Positions 16,277-24,992 are shown, counted from the first letter of the stretch. The stretch is DNA of 35,515 nucleotides from WTJY01 sp045105475 (GCA_045105475.1 JBGCDP010000234.1:1-35515), one strand, 5' to 3'. Made by a program: numbers and translations. Notes: generated from the sequence alone by a model not told the origin.

Positions 16277-18760
16277 GTGTCAATTATTTCAGAAATCTTC
16301 CGGGGTGTTCATTTCGATATCGGCAATCGTGAATTGTACGAAGATCGAGTCACCTCTTCACACATAGTTACCGCTGGGGGTCTGACCCTAGATGTCGCCT
16401 TAGTGGCAGATGGTGTGGGCGGTGAAAATAAAGGGGAGAGAGCAGCACAATTAGCTGTAGACACAACCATTAATTTCATTAAAGAGAGCGAGGAAACCGA
16501 CATCCCCGCCTTACTGAGCCAAGCATTCAAAGCTGCTAACACGGCCGTTCACGGCGAATTTCACAATCACGAAGGGGCGAGCTGTACGCTTTCTATTGCA
16601 GTCATTCACGATAACAACAGGCTCTACATTGCCAATGTGGGTGACAGCCGTGTCTATCTTTTTAGGAATGGCGATCTTATTCAGCTTTCTCTTGACCACA
16701 CATTTGGTTACATCGTGCCGATTCAAGGCAAGATGAGTGTAGAAGACGCACGCAGCAACCCGAATGCAGACATCATCATGCGGGCTTTGGGGCCAAAAGC
16801 AAAAATGCCGGTGGACGTGGGCTTCCACCACAATGAAGACACCCAAACACTAAAAGATTACAAAGCCGCTCAAGAGCTTGGCAAAGAAGGACTTGAACTG
16901 ATTAAAGGGGACGCGATCATCGTGTGTTCAGACGGCCTATTCCAACCATCTCCTCAAGATGGAACTCCGGTCGTTCACCTCGAAGAATTTATCCAAGTCT
17001 TATCAAGCCAAAAAGAAGAAAAGGCGGCCCGCGCATTAGTCTCATTTGCTTTAGGCCGAGATGTCAGCGACAACGTCTCTGTTGCCCTCCTTCAAACATC
17101 TGACCCTGCTGTAGATCATGCAGTCGCATTGGGAGGCAATGGAGAAGCTCCTGGAACTGTCCGATCTTATCAATCAGTAAAAGATGAGGTTCAGTCACGT
17201 AACAGCTTCAGCCGATTTTTGTTCATTTCTTTTGGGATTTTTGTCGCCCTCATTTTGATGGGGGTCATTGTTAGCTTTGTTATTTTGCAGAGGCGTTCGA
17301 ATGAAGAGCAAGAATTATTAGCGCAGCAAAACACTCGCTCGGCTCAAAATCTGTTGCTCGAGCAGCAAAGGCGGCAAACGGCCGAGGCCCAAAAAGATTT
17401 CCTTGAAGCAACTTCCGCAATGACTACGCGCATTTACGAGGTTGACCTTCTTACAACGCAAACAGTCGAAGCAATTATTGCTGAACGTGAACAAGCACTA
17501 CCAACAGAAACACCAATTCCGACCCGTACACCTCGGCCGCCGCTGATTGAAGATCAAATTGGTGATTACTATATTGGTTTAGACAGTGATCCAATCAACC
17601 TGTTTGAGGATGAACGGATTAGCTCCCCTGCTCGACTCGAATTTCAAATCAATCATACAGATGAAGATTTACCGTTTGGCAGCATTTACGGCTTCCCAGA
17701 TAGTGATCTAGAGTTTAACCGTGTCAGTACCCAAATGGAATTTGAGCTCTATGAAGGCAGCGATATCTTCATCGAAACTGGTCGTTACGAAGAGCGAGTT
17801 GAGGCTGAGCTGTCACCAGCAAATGTATTTATCACCATTCAAGGTCAATGTATGGCGATAGATTATTCAATTGAAGAAGAAAAAATCGATGCTTATTGCT
17901 TTGATGGGACCTGCCGATATCGAGTCGGCCGCAATCAACCTCAATTGATTGAACAAGGCAAAAAAGCAACACTTTTTACCGACGACCTTGATAAAGACGC
18001 GGAGTTCCGCAATATTACAACGGTTGAAGCTCTTCGCTATCAACGATTGCTAATTGAAACCTCTAGTGGACAGGAAGATATTGAAGCCTGTCTCATAGAG
18101 TTTATTCCACCAACACCCACGCCGACCGCGACACCCACCATTGTCGTCGAGCGGCCGACTTTAGAGCCACCTACGAGCACGCCAACAGCCACCAGACGGC
18201 CGTCGTCAGGCTCAAACTCATCATCGAGGCCAACAAGCACGCCGACACCACGTCCAACCGCCACGCGTCGCCCAACAGCCACAAAATCACCAACACCTCG
18301 TATATCTACATCAACACCGGTACCAAGCACGGCTACCTTGCCTCCTCCACCCCCACCAGAAGATACGCCTACCCATACGCCTGTTCCAACACGGACACCG
18401 GTTCCTACCAGTACACCGATCCCAACAAATACGCCAGTGCCTCCTACCGATACACCGATCCCAACAAATACGCCGGTGCCTCCTACCGATACACCGATCC
18501 CAACAAATACAGCAATACCCCCTACCGATACACCGATCCCAACAAATACATTAGTGCCGCCTACTGAAACATCTATTCCACCAACAGCAACAGATGAACC
18601 ACCGCCAACAGCAACAGATGAACCGCCACCAACAGCAACAGATGAACCCCCACCAACAGCAACAGATGAACCCCCACCAACAGCAACAGATGAACCGCCG
18701 CCAACGGCAACAGATGAACCGCCACCAACAGAAACCTCAGAGCCATCACCCGGCACTTAA
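16277..18760 (+). CDS. Transmembrane PP2C-type Ser/Thr phosphatase with ectodomain and Thr/Pro-rich tail (paralogue 2)
   Basis: This is the middle paralogue (827 residues, GTG start) and the only one with a full catalytic set. The PP2C domain (about 8-275) has YEDR (Asp23), VADGVGG (Asp45), NVGDSRVYL (Asp123), CSDGL (Asp219) and SDNVSVAL (Asp265), the positions that bind the two metal ions in PPM phosphatases. It should remove phosphate from Ser/Thr of cytosolic or membrane proteins. A span at about 313-337 and a Gln/Glu-rich coiled coil (about 341-400) follow. Then comes a beta-rich outer domain (about 425-610) with Cys525, 541, 546 and 605 spaced as in the paralogues. Residues after about 611 are a Thr/Pro/Ser tail built partly from tandem repeats. 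No cognate kinase is present in the window. The start is inferred from the family N-terminus; no ribosome site is seen. Confidence 0.85.
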   Translation: MSIISEIFRGVHFDIGNRELYEDRVTSSHIVTAGGLTLDVALVADGVGGENKGERAAQLAVDTTINFIKESEETDIPALLSQAFKAANTAVHGEFHNHEGASCTLSIAVIHDNNRLYIANVGDSRVYLFRNGDLIQLSLDHTFGYIVPIQGKMSVEDARSNPNADIIMRALGPKAKMPVDVGFHHNEDTQTLKDYKAAQELGKEGLELIKGDAIIVCSDGLFQPSPQDGTPVVHLEEFIQVLSSQKEEKAARALVSFALGRDVSDNVSVALLQTSDPAVDHAVALGGNGEAPGTVRSYQSVKDEVQSRNSFSRFLFISFGIFVALILMGVIVSFVILQRRSNEEQELLAQQNTRSAQNLLLEQQRRQTAEAQKDFLEATSAMTTRIYEVDLLTTQTVEAIIAEREQALPTETPIPTRTPRPPLIEDQIGDYYIGLDSDPINLFEDERISSPARLEFQINHTDEDLPFGSIYGFPDSDLEFNRVSTQMEFELYEGSDIFIETGRYEERVEAELSPANVFITIQGQCMAIDYSIEEEKIDAYCFDGTCRYRVGRNQPQLIEQGKKATLFTDDLDKDAEFRNITTVEALRYQRLLIETSSGQEDIEACLIEFIPPTPTPTATPTIVVERPTLEPPTSTPTATRRPSSGSNSSSRPTSTPTPRPTATRRPTATKSPTPRISTSTPVPSTATLPPPPPPEDTPTHTPVPTRTPVPTSTPIPTNTPVPPTDTPIPTNTPVPPTDTPIPTNTAIPPTDTPIPTNTLVPPTETSIPPTATDEPPPTATDEPPPTATDEPPPTATDEPPPTATDEPPPTATDEPPPTETSEPSPGT
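18422..18577 (+). repeat. Four tandem 39-nt repeats in the tail of the PP2C protein
   Basis: Four head-to-tail copies begin at 18422, 18461, 18500 and 18539. Each encodes the 13-residue unit PTNTPVPPTDTPI with small changes in copies 3 and 4. Units 1 and 2 are almost identical in DNA, which suggests recent duplication. Confidence 0.9.
18575..18742 (+). repeat. Tandem 24-nt repeats encoding PPPTATDE units
   Basis: Six near-identical 24-nt units start at 18575 and are followed by a seventh, diverged unit (18719-18742). Each encodes eight residues of the type PPPTATDE. The unit is in phase, so gain or loss of copies changes tail length without a frameshift. Confidence 0.9.
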
Positions 18761-19234
18761 AGAGGTGACTTAAATATTCAATTTTTATAGTTACGATAAG
18801 GATGCGGGCGTTATATAACAATCAAGATAAGCAGAGTATCATTCTTTAAAGTCGTAAAATACTTGTTATAGAATATCAATTTACATAATATACTCTTATC
18901 ATCGATTATGTTTTTAGGATAATAGGGCCAATCAGAAAATGCGAATAACCTATTTTATCTGTGGAAATCAGTTAAAATAAGGTGGAAACATCGTCTTTTA
19001 CTTTAAGAATGTGCTAAGATTTACAAAGGATAATCTCTTTCAATTCACCAATTTCTCTTATTGGTTTTAAAAGCTTATCCTCGTTTCGTTTTGGTCTTCA
19101 TACTCCAACCCAAACATATTCAAAATTTCACTCAAATAGATCATAGAGAAAAATTAAACTAATCAAAAATATTATTTGAACAAGCTCGGTTTTTGCTGTT
19201 CCAAACCGACACTGGCCAATTCATCAAACGCAAA
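18761..19234 (+). promoter_or_regulatory. Long AT-rich intergenic region upstream of paralogue 3
   Basis: This 474-nt gap is the most AT-rich part of the window. The best promoter-like pair is TTGTTA at 18863-18868 and TAATAT at 18886-18891 with a 17-nt spacer. If used it would leave a leader of more than 300 nt before the next start. I saw no small ORF with a ribosome site, no tRNA and no convincing structured RNA. The region may also hold the untranscribed end of the PP2C gene. Confidence 0.3.
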
Positions 19235-21595
19235 ATGACTGAAATCATCACAGGTTTTTTCCAAAACACCAACAACAGTGGATCCTCTGCTAATGAGAGC
19301 GTACTAGCGGGCCGCATTGACACAGCTGGGGGGCTTGAATTAGATCTCGCCATTTTATCTGAATTGGTTAGCTCAGAAGGCCAGAATCTACAATTGCCAC
19401 AGCTGGCAGTAGATTCAGTTATTGCCTACATCCAACAAAGTCCAGACAAAGACGTTGCGGCCGTACTTTATCGTGCAGCTCAGTATGCAAACCAGATCCT
19501 TCATCGTGAAACAGGGGACCTACAGCCTGGAGCGTGTTCACTTATTGTTGCAGCTGTTTTAAATGGAGAAATGCTCTACCTTGCCAACATTGGCAACAGT
19601 CGAGCCTATCTGATCCGCAATACTAAAATCACTCAGCTAACAATCGACCATACATTCGTCAGAATGATGCCAGTTCAAGGGAAAATGAGTATCGAAGCCG
19701 CAATGGCTTCTGAAGAAGCTGATACCCTTGTATTGTCCTTGGGGCCAAAAGATCAAGTTCCTATCGACATTGGCTTCCATACTTCTGACACATTGGATCG
19801 TGAATCTTATATCTCGGCTCAAGACAGAGGGCGCAGTGGCTTACCGCTCAAAGAAGGGGATGCAATTGTTCTGTCAACCAACCGACTTGATCTAGTGGAA
19901 GATGAGTCGCAACCAGAGAATTCCAGCCTTAGCTCTCAGGATCTCTATAAAATTTTATCTAAAAGCATCGGTGATGATGCCGCAGAAGCCATCTCATCAG
20001 CAGCAACAAGTAATGGATCTCAGTCACATCCATCTGTGGCTGTTTTACAGTCAGATTCGTTACCAATTGCCCCTGCTAGAGGGTTTCAACCGCCCAAAAT
20101 TCTGGGGCAGCCAACGTTCCTCTACGGTAGCATCGCTGTACTCTCGCTCTTGTTTTGTGGAATTGTCAGCTTTTTAGGGTTCAGGTACATGGAACTGCGC
20201 ACAGCGCAGCCAACTCAAGTCATTGTCGAACTGCTCCCCACAGAAACAGCTGAAGCAACTGAAACAGAAGCTCCTGACATCTCCGCCACGGAAGCGGCTG
20301 AAGAGGCTGTTCAAACTGAAGCAGCCGTTGTTTCGGCCCAAACGACTCAAACGATGCAAGCAGCCGAAGCAGCGACAGAGGCAGCAGCTGTGACCAACAC
20401 GCCCACACCGATTCCAAACACACCAACGCCAACAGCAACCTCGACACCTGAACCGATTCAATTTGGCAGTTTATTAAATTCAAGCGGTGACGAATTACCG
20501 ATTTTTCTCGACCAATCAATTAAGTTTGAAGATAACAACTCGATTTCTATTCCATCCGCTACTGATCCCGACGTACTCGAAGGGATCATTGACGGGTTCG
20601 AAGACAGCGAGCTAACGCTAATTGAAGGTGAGATGCCAATCGCACTTGAGATATCATCAGGTAGCAATGTGTTAATACAAACATCACCTGATTCAGAAGG
20701 TTCAGAGGCTCAGCTAATCCCGGCCGGGATTACCGTTGGTGTATCAGGCTCTTGTATGGGGGTTGAATACCCTGATCCGCCTGATCCGGTTGTTATTTAT
20801 TGCTTCACTGGTGAATGCTATTATCAAACGGCCGAAGAAGATTCTGAGCAAGAGATTTTAGAAGCCGGCAACAAATTAACCATCATTGAAGGGGAAGAAG
20901 ACGAAGATGTTCAGCTTCTAACTGGTGTTATTACCCTTGAAGATGCTGTACGTTATTCAGAGATTTCGACCCAATCTGATGAGCTTGAAGCTTGCTTAGT
21001 CGATTTCATAGCAAACGCCCCAACAGCCACACCAGTTCCAACTGGCACAGTGACTGAAACAACGACACCAACGGCAACCAGCACAAGCACCCAAACAGCG
21101 ACGCCAACGGCGACCGCAACAGCAACCGGCACAGCGACTTCAACAAGCACGCCAACCGCTACTGCAACTGGAACCCAGACTCCGACCGCAACAGCTACAA
21201 CAACGAAGACCCCAACGCCAACCCAAACGGCAACATCGGCGGCAAGTACACCGACCAGTACGCCAACACAGGCGAATGCGACCAGTACACCAACGTCAAG
21301 CGTTCCAACGAGCACGCCGGTAGCACCAACCTCTACACCTCGTCCATCGAATCCAACGAACACGCCGGTTCCGCCGCCACCAGCAACGAACACACCAGTT
21401 CCGCCGCCACCGGCAACGAACACGCCAGTTCCACCGCCACCAGCGACGAACACACCGGTGCCACAGCCGACGAGTACACCGGTTCCACAACCGACTAGCA
21501 CGCCGGTTCCGCCACCAACAGCCACGCCGGTTCCACCACCACCACCGACGTCAACGCCGAATCCATTCCCACCAACAAGTACGCCGGTGCCGTAG
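19235..21595 (+). CDS. Transmembrane pseudo-PP2C protein with cysteine-patterned ectodomain (paralogue 3)
   Basis: This third paralogue (786 residues from ATG 19235) aligns along its whole length with paralogue 2; shared blocks include IDHTF, PVQGKMS, LGPK and GDAIV. Every metal-binding aspartate is changed: Asp23 to Glu21, Asp45 to Glu43, Asp123 to Asn121 (NIGNSRAYL), Asp219 to Asn216 and Asp265 to Ser264. The fold is kept while catalysis is almost surely lost, as in a pseudophosphatase. A membrane span (about 295-319) and an Ala/Glu/Thr-rich stretch follow. The outer domain has Cys507, 523, 528 and 587. The tail of about 190 residues is Thr/Pro-rich, with proline-rich repeats, and ends in TSTPVP. 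A TTG at 19193 is an alternative start; I prefer the ATG because it matches the N-terminus of paralogue 2. A strong terminator follows. Confidence 0.78.
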   Translation: MTEIITGFFQNTNNSGSSANESVLAGRIDTAGGLELDLAILSELVSSEGQNLQLPQLAVDSVIAYIQQSPDKDVAAVLYRAAQYANQILHRETGDLQPGACSLIVAAVLNGEMLYLANIGNSRAYLIRNTKITQLTIDHTFVRMMPVQGKMSIEAAMASEEADTLVLSLGPKDQVPIDIGFHTSDTLDRESYISAQDRGRSGLPLKEGDAIVLSTNRLDLVEDESQPENSSLSSQDLYKILSKSIGDDAAEAISSAATSNGSQSHPSVAVLQSDSLPIAPARGFQPPKILGQPTFLYGSIAVLSLLFCGIVSFLGFRYMELRTAQPTQVIVELLPTETAEATETEAPDISATEAAEEAVQTEAAVVSAQTTQTMQAAEAATEAAAVTNTPTPIPNTPTPTATSTPEPIQFGSLLNSSGDELPIFLDQSIKFEDNNSISIPSATDPDVLEGIIDGFEDSELTLIEGEMPIALEISSGSNVLIQTSPDSEGSEAQLIPAGITVGVSGSCMGVEYPDPPDPVVIYCFTGECYYQTAEEDSEQEILEAGNKLTIIEGEEDEDVQLLTGVITLEDAVRYSEISTQSDELEACLVDFIANAPTATPVPTGTVTETTTPTATSTSTQTATPTATATATGTATSTSTPTATATGTQTPTATATTTKTPTPTQTATSAASTPTSTPTQANATSTPTSSVPTSTPVAPTSTPRPSNPTNTPVPPPPATNTPVPPPPATNTPVPPPPATNTPVPQPTSTPVPQPTSTPVPPPTATPVPPPPPTSTPNPFPPTSTPVP
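21359..21448 (+). repeat. Three tandem 30-nt repeats encoding NTPVPPPPAT
   Basis: Three in-phase 30-nt units (starting 21359, 21389 and 21419) encode the same ten residues and differ only at silent positions. They lie in the Thr/Pro tail of paralogue 3. Confidence 0.88.
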
Positions 21596-21623
21596 CGGTT
21601 TGAACCAGCAATCAGATTAGATC

Positions 21624-21663
21624 AAAAGGGGCTGTAAAGAAAAATCTTTACAGCCCCTTTTTT
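21624..21663 (+). terminator. Strong intrinsic terminator after the PP2C-like cluster
   Basis: A perfect 17-bp stem (21624-21640 with 21645-21661) encloses an AAAA loop. The stem contains GGGGCTGTAAAG and runs into six T residues (21658-21663). This is a textbook rho-independent terminator for the plus-strand gene ending at 21595. Because the left arm begins with four A residues it could also act on the minus strand. Confidence 0.93.
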
Positions 21664-21729
21664 GTTCGCTGATTTTCGTCAGCCAATTTCCGGCCGACTG
21701 CAATCTTTTGAGATAAAGTTAGCCGACCC

Positions 21730-23295
21730 ATGACTTCCGCCAAAGACCTCATTCTTGCCATCGATAACGGCACTCAAAGCATTCGCGCCATCATATTTGA
21801 CCCAGCGGGCAATATTGTGGCAAAAAGCCAGCTAACATTTAAACCCTACATCGCCCAACATCCTGGCTGGGCCGAGCAAGAGCCAGATTACTTCTGGGAA
21901 CAACTCGCGGCCGTATGCCAGCAGCTATGGCAACAGCCATCTGCAAACAAAGATCGCATTGCAGCGGTGGCGTTGACCACCCAGCGTGGGACCGTCGTCA
22001 ATGTCGATATAAACGGCAATCCTCTACGTCCAGCAATCACCTGGATGGACAACCGGCGCACCAAAGCCAAACCAGACCTTAGCTTAAAGTGGCGTGCCGC
22101 ATTCAAGCTCATCGGGCTAACTGAAACAATTAACTATTTCACGGCCGAAGCTGAAGCGGTCTGGATCGCCAACCACCAGCCAGACATCATGGCCAAAACC
22201 CATAAATACTTGCTGTTATCGGGCTATTTAACATTTAAGCTTTGCGGCCGATTTGTCGACTCTGCCGCTTGCCAAGTTGGCTATATTCCATTTGATTACA
22301 AACGCTTTGATTGGGCTAAATCGAGCGATTGGAAATGGGAAATTTTGCGAGAGCTACGTTTAGATCAAATGCCAGATCTCGTTCCGCCAGGTAGCCAATT
22401 AGGGGAAATTACAGCCAAAGCCAGCCAATTAACAGGCATTCCAGTTGGGCTACCCCTCATTGCAGCCGCAGCTGACAAAGCGTGTGAATCTTTGGGAAGT
22501 GGGGCGCTTTCCCCTAATGTAGCAAGCCTAAGTTTTGGCACAACGACAACAATCAACACGACCCAAACAAAATATATCGAACCGGTCTCGCTCGTCCCCC
22601 CGTATCCGGCCGCTGTTCCCAATCGATACAGTCTAGAGGTCAGCGTCTATCGCGGTTTTTGGATGGTGAGTTGGTTCAAAGAAGAGTTTGCTCACTTAGA
22701 AAAAACGCTAGCGGCCGAAAAGAATATGGCCGTTGAAGCTCTTTTTGAAGACCTCATCCGCGACATTCCGGCCGGGTCTTTGGGATTAATGCTACAGCCA
22801 TATTGGGCACCGGGATTAAAGGTCCCTGGCCCTGAAGCAAAAGGGGCGATTATCGGCTGGGGGGATGCGCACACCCGCGCACACATGTATCGGGCGATTT
22901 TAGAGGGATTGGTTTATGCGCTGCGTGAAGGTGGAGAACGTATTGAAAAGCGGAGTAGGCAACCGATCAAGTCGCTGTTAATTTCAGGCGGTGGCTCACA
23001 AAGTGATACGGCGATGCAAATCGCGGCCGATGTGTTTGGCAAACCGGCCATACGTCCCCATCTATTTGAAACCTCCGCCTTAGGGGCAGCAATAGACGGT
23101 GCGGTAGGAATCGGGCTTCACGCCGATTTTGACAGTGCGGTGCAAGCGATGACCCGGCCGGGGCAAACCTTTGAGCCGATTGCGCAGAATCACCAAATTT
23201 ACAATGAACTATATTTGAGGGTCTATAAAAAGATGTATGGCAAGCTCCAACATTTTTACAGGGAAATCCGGGATATTACAGGCTACCCCAGTTAA
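21730..23295 (+). CDS. FGGY-family carbohydrate kinase
   Basis: This 521-residue cytosolic sugar kinase of the actin-like ATPase superfamily phosphorylates a pentose, hexose or polyol with ATP. The phosphate-1 motif LAIDNGTQSIRAIIFD (9-24) is followed by HPGWAEQEPDYFW, ITWMDNRR, the central AAADKACESLGSGAL and SFGTTTTINT. The C-terminal ISGGGSQSDTAMQIAADVFG and ETSALGAAI complete the two FGGY domains. The length fits the family. Xylulokinase- and glycerol-kinase-like members share these motifs, so the substrate is left open; the adjacent genes give no hint. It begins 134 nt after the previous gene, beyond a terminator, so it has its own promoter. It is convergent with the cyclophilin gene. 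Confidence 0.88.
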   Translation: MTSAKDLILAIDNGTQSIRAIIFDPAGNIVAKSQLTFKPYIAQHPGWAEQEPDYFWEQLAAVCQQLWQQPSANKDRIAAVALTTQRGTVVNVDINGNPLRPAITWMDNRRTKAKPDLSLKWRAAFKLIGLTETINYFTAEAEAVWIANHQPDIMAKTHKYLLLSGYLTFKLCGRFVDSAACQVGYIPFDYKRFDWAKSSDWKWEILRELRLDQMPDLVPPGSQLGEITAKASQLTGIPVGLPLIAAAADKACESLGSGALSPNVASLSFGTTTTINTTQTKYIEPVSLVPPYPAAVPNRYSLEVSVYRGFWMVSWFKEEFAHLEKTLAAEKNMAVEALFEDLIRDIPAGSLGLMLQPYWAPGLKVPGPEAKGAIIGWGDAHTRAHMYRAILEGLVYALREGGERIEKRSRQPIKSLLISGGGSQSDTAMQIAADVFGKPAIRPHLFETSALGAAIDGAVGIGLHADFDSAVQAMTRPGQTFEPIAQNHQIYNELYLRVYKKMYGKLQHFYREIRDITGYPS

Positions 23296-23296
23296 T

Positions 23297-23333
23297 TTAG
23301 ACCAGACTGATCACTAAAATCAGCCTGGCCTAA
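23297..23333 (-). terminator. Inverted repeat between convergent kinase and cyclophilin genes
   Basis: A 15-bp stem (23297-23311 with 23319-23333) has a 7-nt loop. In the minus-strand transcript the two imperfect positions are G-U pairs; in the plus-strand transcript they are A-C mismatches. It therefore fits the end of the minus-strand cyclophilin gene better. No strong U-tract follows. Confidence 0.4.
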
Positions 23334-23338
23334 AAAGT

Positions 23339-23905
23339 CTATTTTTCGATGATGTCGATTCGAGTAATCGTGTCACCAGGTGTGCGTGAATTTGGATCCC
23401 GATCATCTATAGAACCAAATGCGTCTTCACCGTCAATCATTTCGCCGAAAATCGTGTGGCGATTGTCTAGATGAGGAGTTGGTACATGGGTGATGAAGAA
23501 TTGGCTACCGTTGGTACCGGGGCCAGCATTTGCCATCGCCAAAATTCCACGTTTTGTAAAGCGGAGGGTTGGCACAAACTCATCCTTGAAACGGTAACCA
23601 GGGCCACCACGGCCGCTGCCAGATGGGTCGCCACCTTGTACCATGAAATTGCCAATAACCCGATGGAACATCGTACCATCATAAAAGCCCTGCGTTGCCA
23701 AGAAGACAAAGTTGTTGACGGTCATGGGTGCATTTGAGGTATACAGCTGAAAGGTCATATCCCCCTGTGAGGTACGAATAATCGCTTGGTAGCTTTTGCC
23801 CTCTTTAAGCATATTTTCAGGGGCTGAACGGTAGTATCCGTCGCGAGCTGCTGGGTCCATTGCGGCCAACGGCCGGTCGGTCTGCATAATGTTATCGTCT
23901 GACAT
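23339..23905 (-). CDS. Cyclophilin-type peptidyl-prolyl cis-trans isomerase (cytosolic)
   Basis: This 188-residue cyclophilin catalyses cis-trans isomerisation of Xaa-Pro bonds during protein folding. Visible active-site blocks are FHRVIGNFMVQGGDPSGSG (the catalytic Arg in FHR) and GTNGSQFFITH. The residue matching Trp121 of human cyclophilin A is His here (HLDNRHTIFG), which in the family usually goes with weak cyclosporin binding. No signal peptide or membrane span is seen. A short extension precedes the domain and shares the pattern RPxAxxxPxxRxGxYxxxPE with the next gene, showing that the two arose by duplication. AAGGA lies at good distance before the ATG. It is 116 nt downstream of its paralogue on the same strand. 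Confidence 0.92.
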   Translation of the reverse strand: MSDDNIMQTDRPLAAMDPAARDGYYRSAPENMLKEGKSYQAIIRTSQGDMTFQLYTSNAPMTVNNFVFLATQGFYDGTMFHRVIGNFMVQGGDPSGSGRGGPGYRFKDEFVPTLRFTKRGILAMANAGPGTNGSQFFITHVPTPHLDNRHTIFGEMIDGEDAFGSIDDRDPNSRTPGDTITRIDIIEK

Positions 23906-24021
23906 AAAAATTCCTTTTAAGTTTGTTTGTAGGCTGATCCATTGATAGATCTTTAAGTATGAAGGTTGGACAACTGCCTAACTGAACACACCTATAATCT
24001 AACAAACCAGCCTATTTGTTT

Positions 24022-24900
24022 TTAATTCTCGTAAATATCGATTCGGATCAATTGTGCGGGCGCGTCTGACTGGCCCGAAATTGGAATCGCACCAAGTGTA
24101 TCATCACCTGAAACCAATTCGCCAAAAATCGTATGCGCATCATTCAACCATTCTGTTGCAACATGGGTGATGAAAAATTGACTACCGTTGGTTGCAGGGC
24201 CAGAGTTAGCCATAGCCAATAAGCCGCGACGATCAAACCTTAGTGATGGGTCAAACTCATCCTCAAAAGTGTAACCTGGGCCGCCTGAACCGATCCCAGC
24301 TGGATCGCCACCTTGCACCATAAAGTCTTGAATAACACGGTGAAAGATCAAATCGTCATAAAAGCCTTCAGTCGCCAAAAAGACAAAGTTATTAACTGTC
24401 ACCGGAGCCTCATCATCAAATAAGTTAATCAACATTTCACCCTGATCTGTTACCAAAAGCGCTTGATAGCTTTTTGAGGTGTCGATTATCATCTCTGGTG
24501 GTGCGGAATAAAACCCATTTCGCTCAACCGGGCTCAATTCAGCCATCGGCCGATCAGATTCAATGAGCGTACCGGTCGGAATCGCACTATGCGACTCTGT
24601 CATCTCTACGTCATCCATTTCCGCTTCATCCATTTCCGCCTCAACAGCAACTTCTTCGACGGCTGAACCGGTATCTACAACTCCATTACCACTTTCAACA
24701 GCCGCAGGTTCTGGCTCAACCTGGCTTGAATTCAGGGATTGAACCAAAAAGAATAGACCTACGCCGACAATGGCCACACTCACTAAACCGATAATACCGT
24801 TACGAACTGCAGATTGGATATTTGCCTGCTTTTGGGCAGCCTCTGCTTCTGCCGCCCGTTTTGATGCAAAACTTTTGTTTTTTGTTTTTCTTTTTGCCAT
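24022..24900 (-). CDS. Membrane-anchored cyclophilin-type peptidyl-prolyl isomerase
   Basis: The 292-residue product has a basic N-terminus (KRKTKNKSFASKRAA), a single membrane span (about 33-54) and an acidic linker rich in Glu, Met and Val with repeated AEMDE-like units. The cyclophilin domain begins at about residue 143. The basic N-terminus places the isomerase outside the membrane, so it probably helps fold secreted or surface proteins, while the neighbouring paralogue serves the cytosol. Catalytic blocks FHRVIQDFMVQGGDPAG and ATNGSQFFITH are intact, and the Trp position is kept (WLNDAHTIFG). No clear ribosome site precedes the ATG. The proline-rich tails of the surface proteins encoded nearby are possible clients, but that is speculation. 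Confidence 0.9.
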   Translation of the reverse strand: MAKRKTKNKSFASKRAAEAEAAQKQANIQSAVRNGIIGLVSVAIVGVGLFFLVQSLNSSQVEPEPAAVESGNGVVDTGSAVEEVAVEAEMDEAEMDDVEMTESHSAIPTGTLIESDRPMAELSPVERNGFYSAPPEMIIDTSKSYQALLVTDQGEMLINLFDDEAPVTVNNFVFLATEGFYDDLIFHRVIQDFMVQGGDPAGIGSGGPGYTFEDEFDPSLRFDRRGLLAMANSGPATNGSQFFITHVATEWLNDAHTIFGELVSGDDTLGAIPISGQSDAPAQLIRIDIYEN

Positions 24901-24992
24901 AGTTTTTTAGGGTGCAATCTGCAACTTATTCGTACAAAACTGCAGATTACAAGTCGATAAATAATAGATTTAAATGTCGTTCGGCTACGATG

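Noticed and set aside
18422..18742. CRISPR-like array of direct repeats
   Set aside because: The repeats are contiguous, without unique spacers, and are in phase with the coding sequence; no cas genes are nearby.
18040..18756. Long minus-strand frame rich in Val and Gly opposite the Thr/Pro tail of the PP2C protein
   Set aside because: It is the mirror image of the ACN/CCN codon repeats on the plus strand and has no ribosome site or domain. A similar frame lies opposite the tail of paralogue 3 (20953-21525), and others lie opposite paralogue 1. None are genes.
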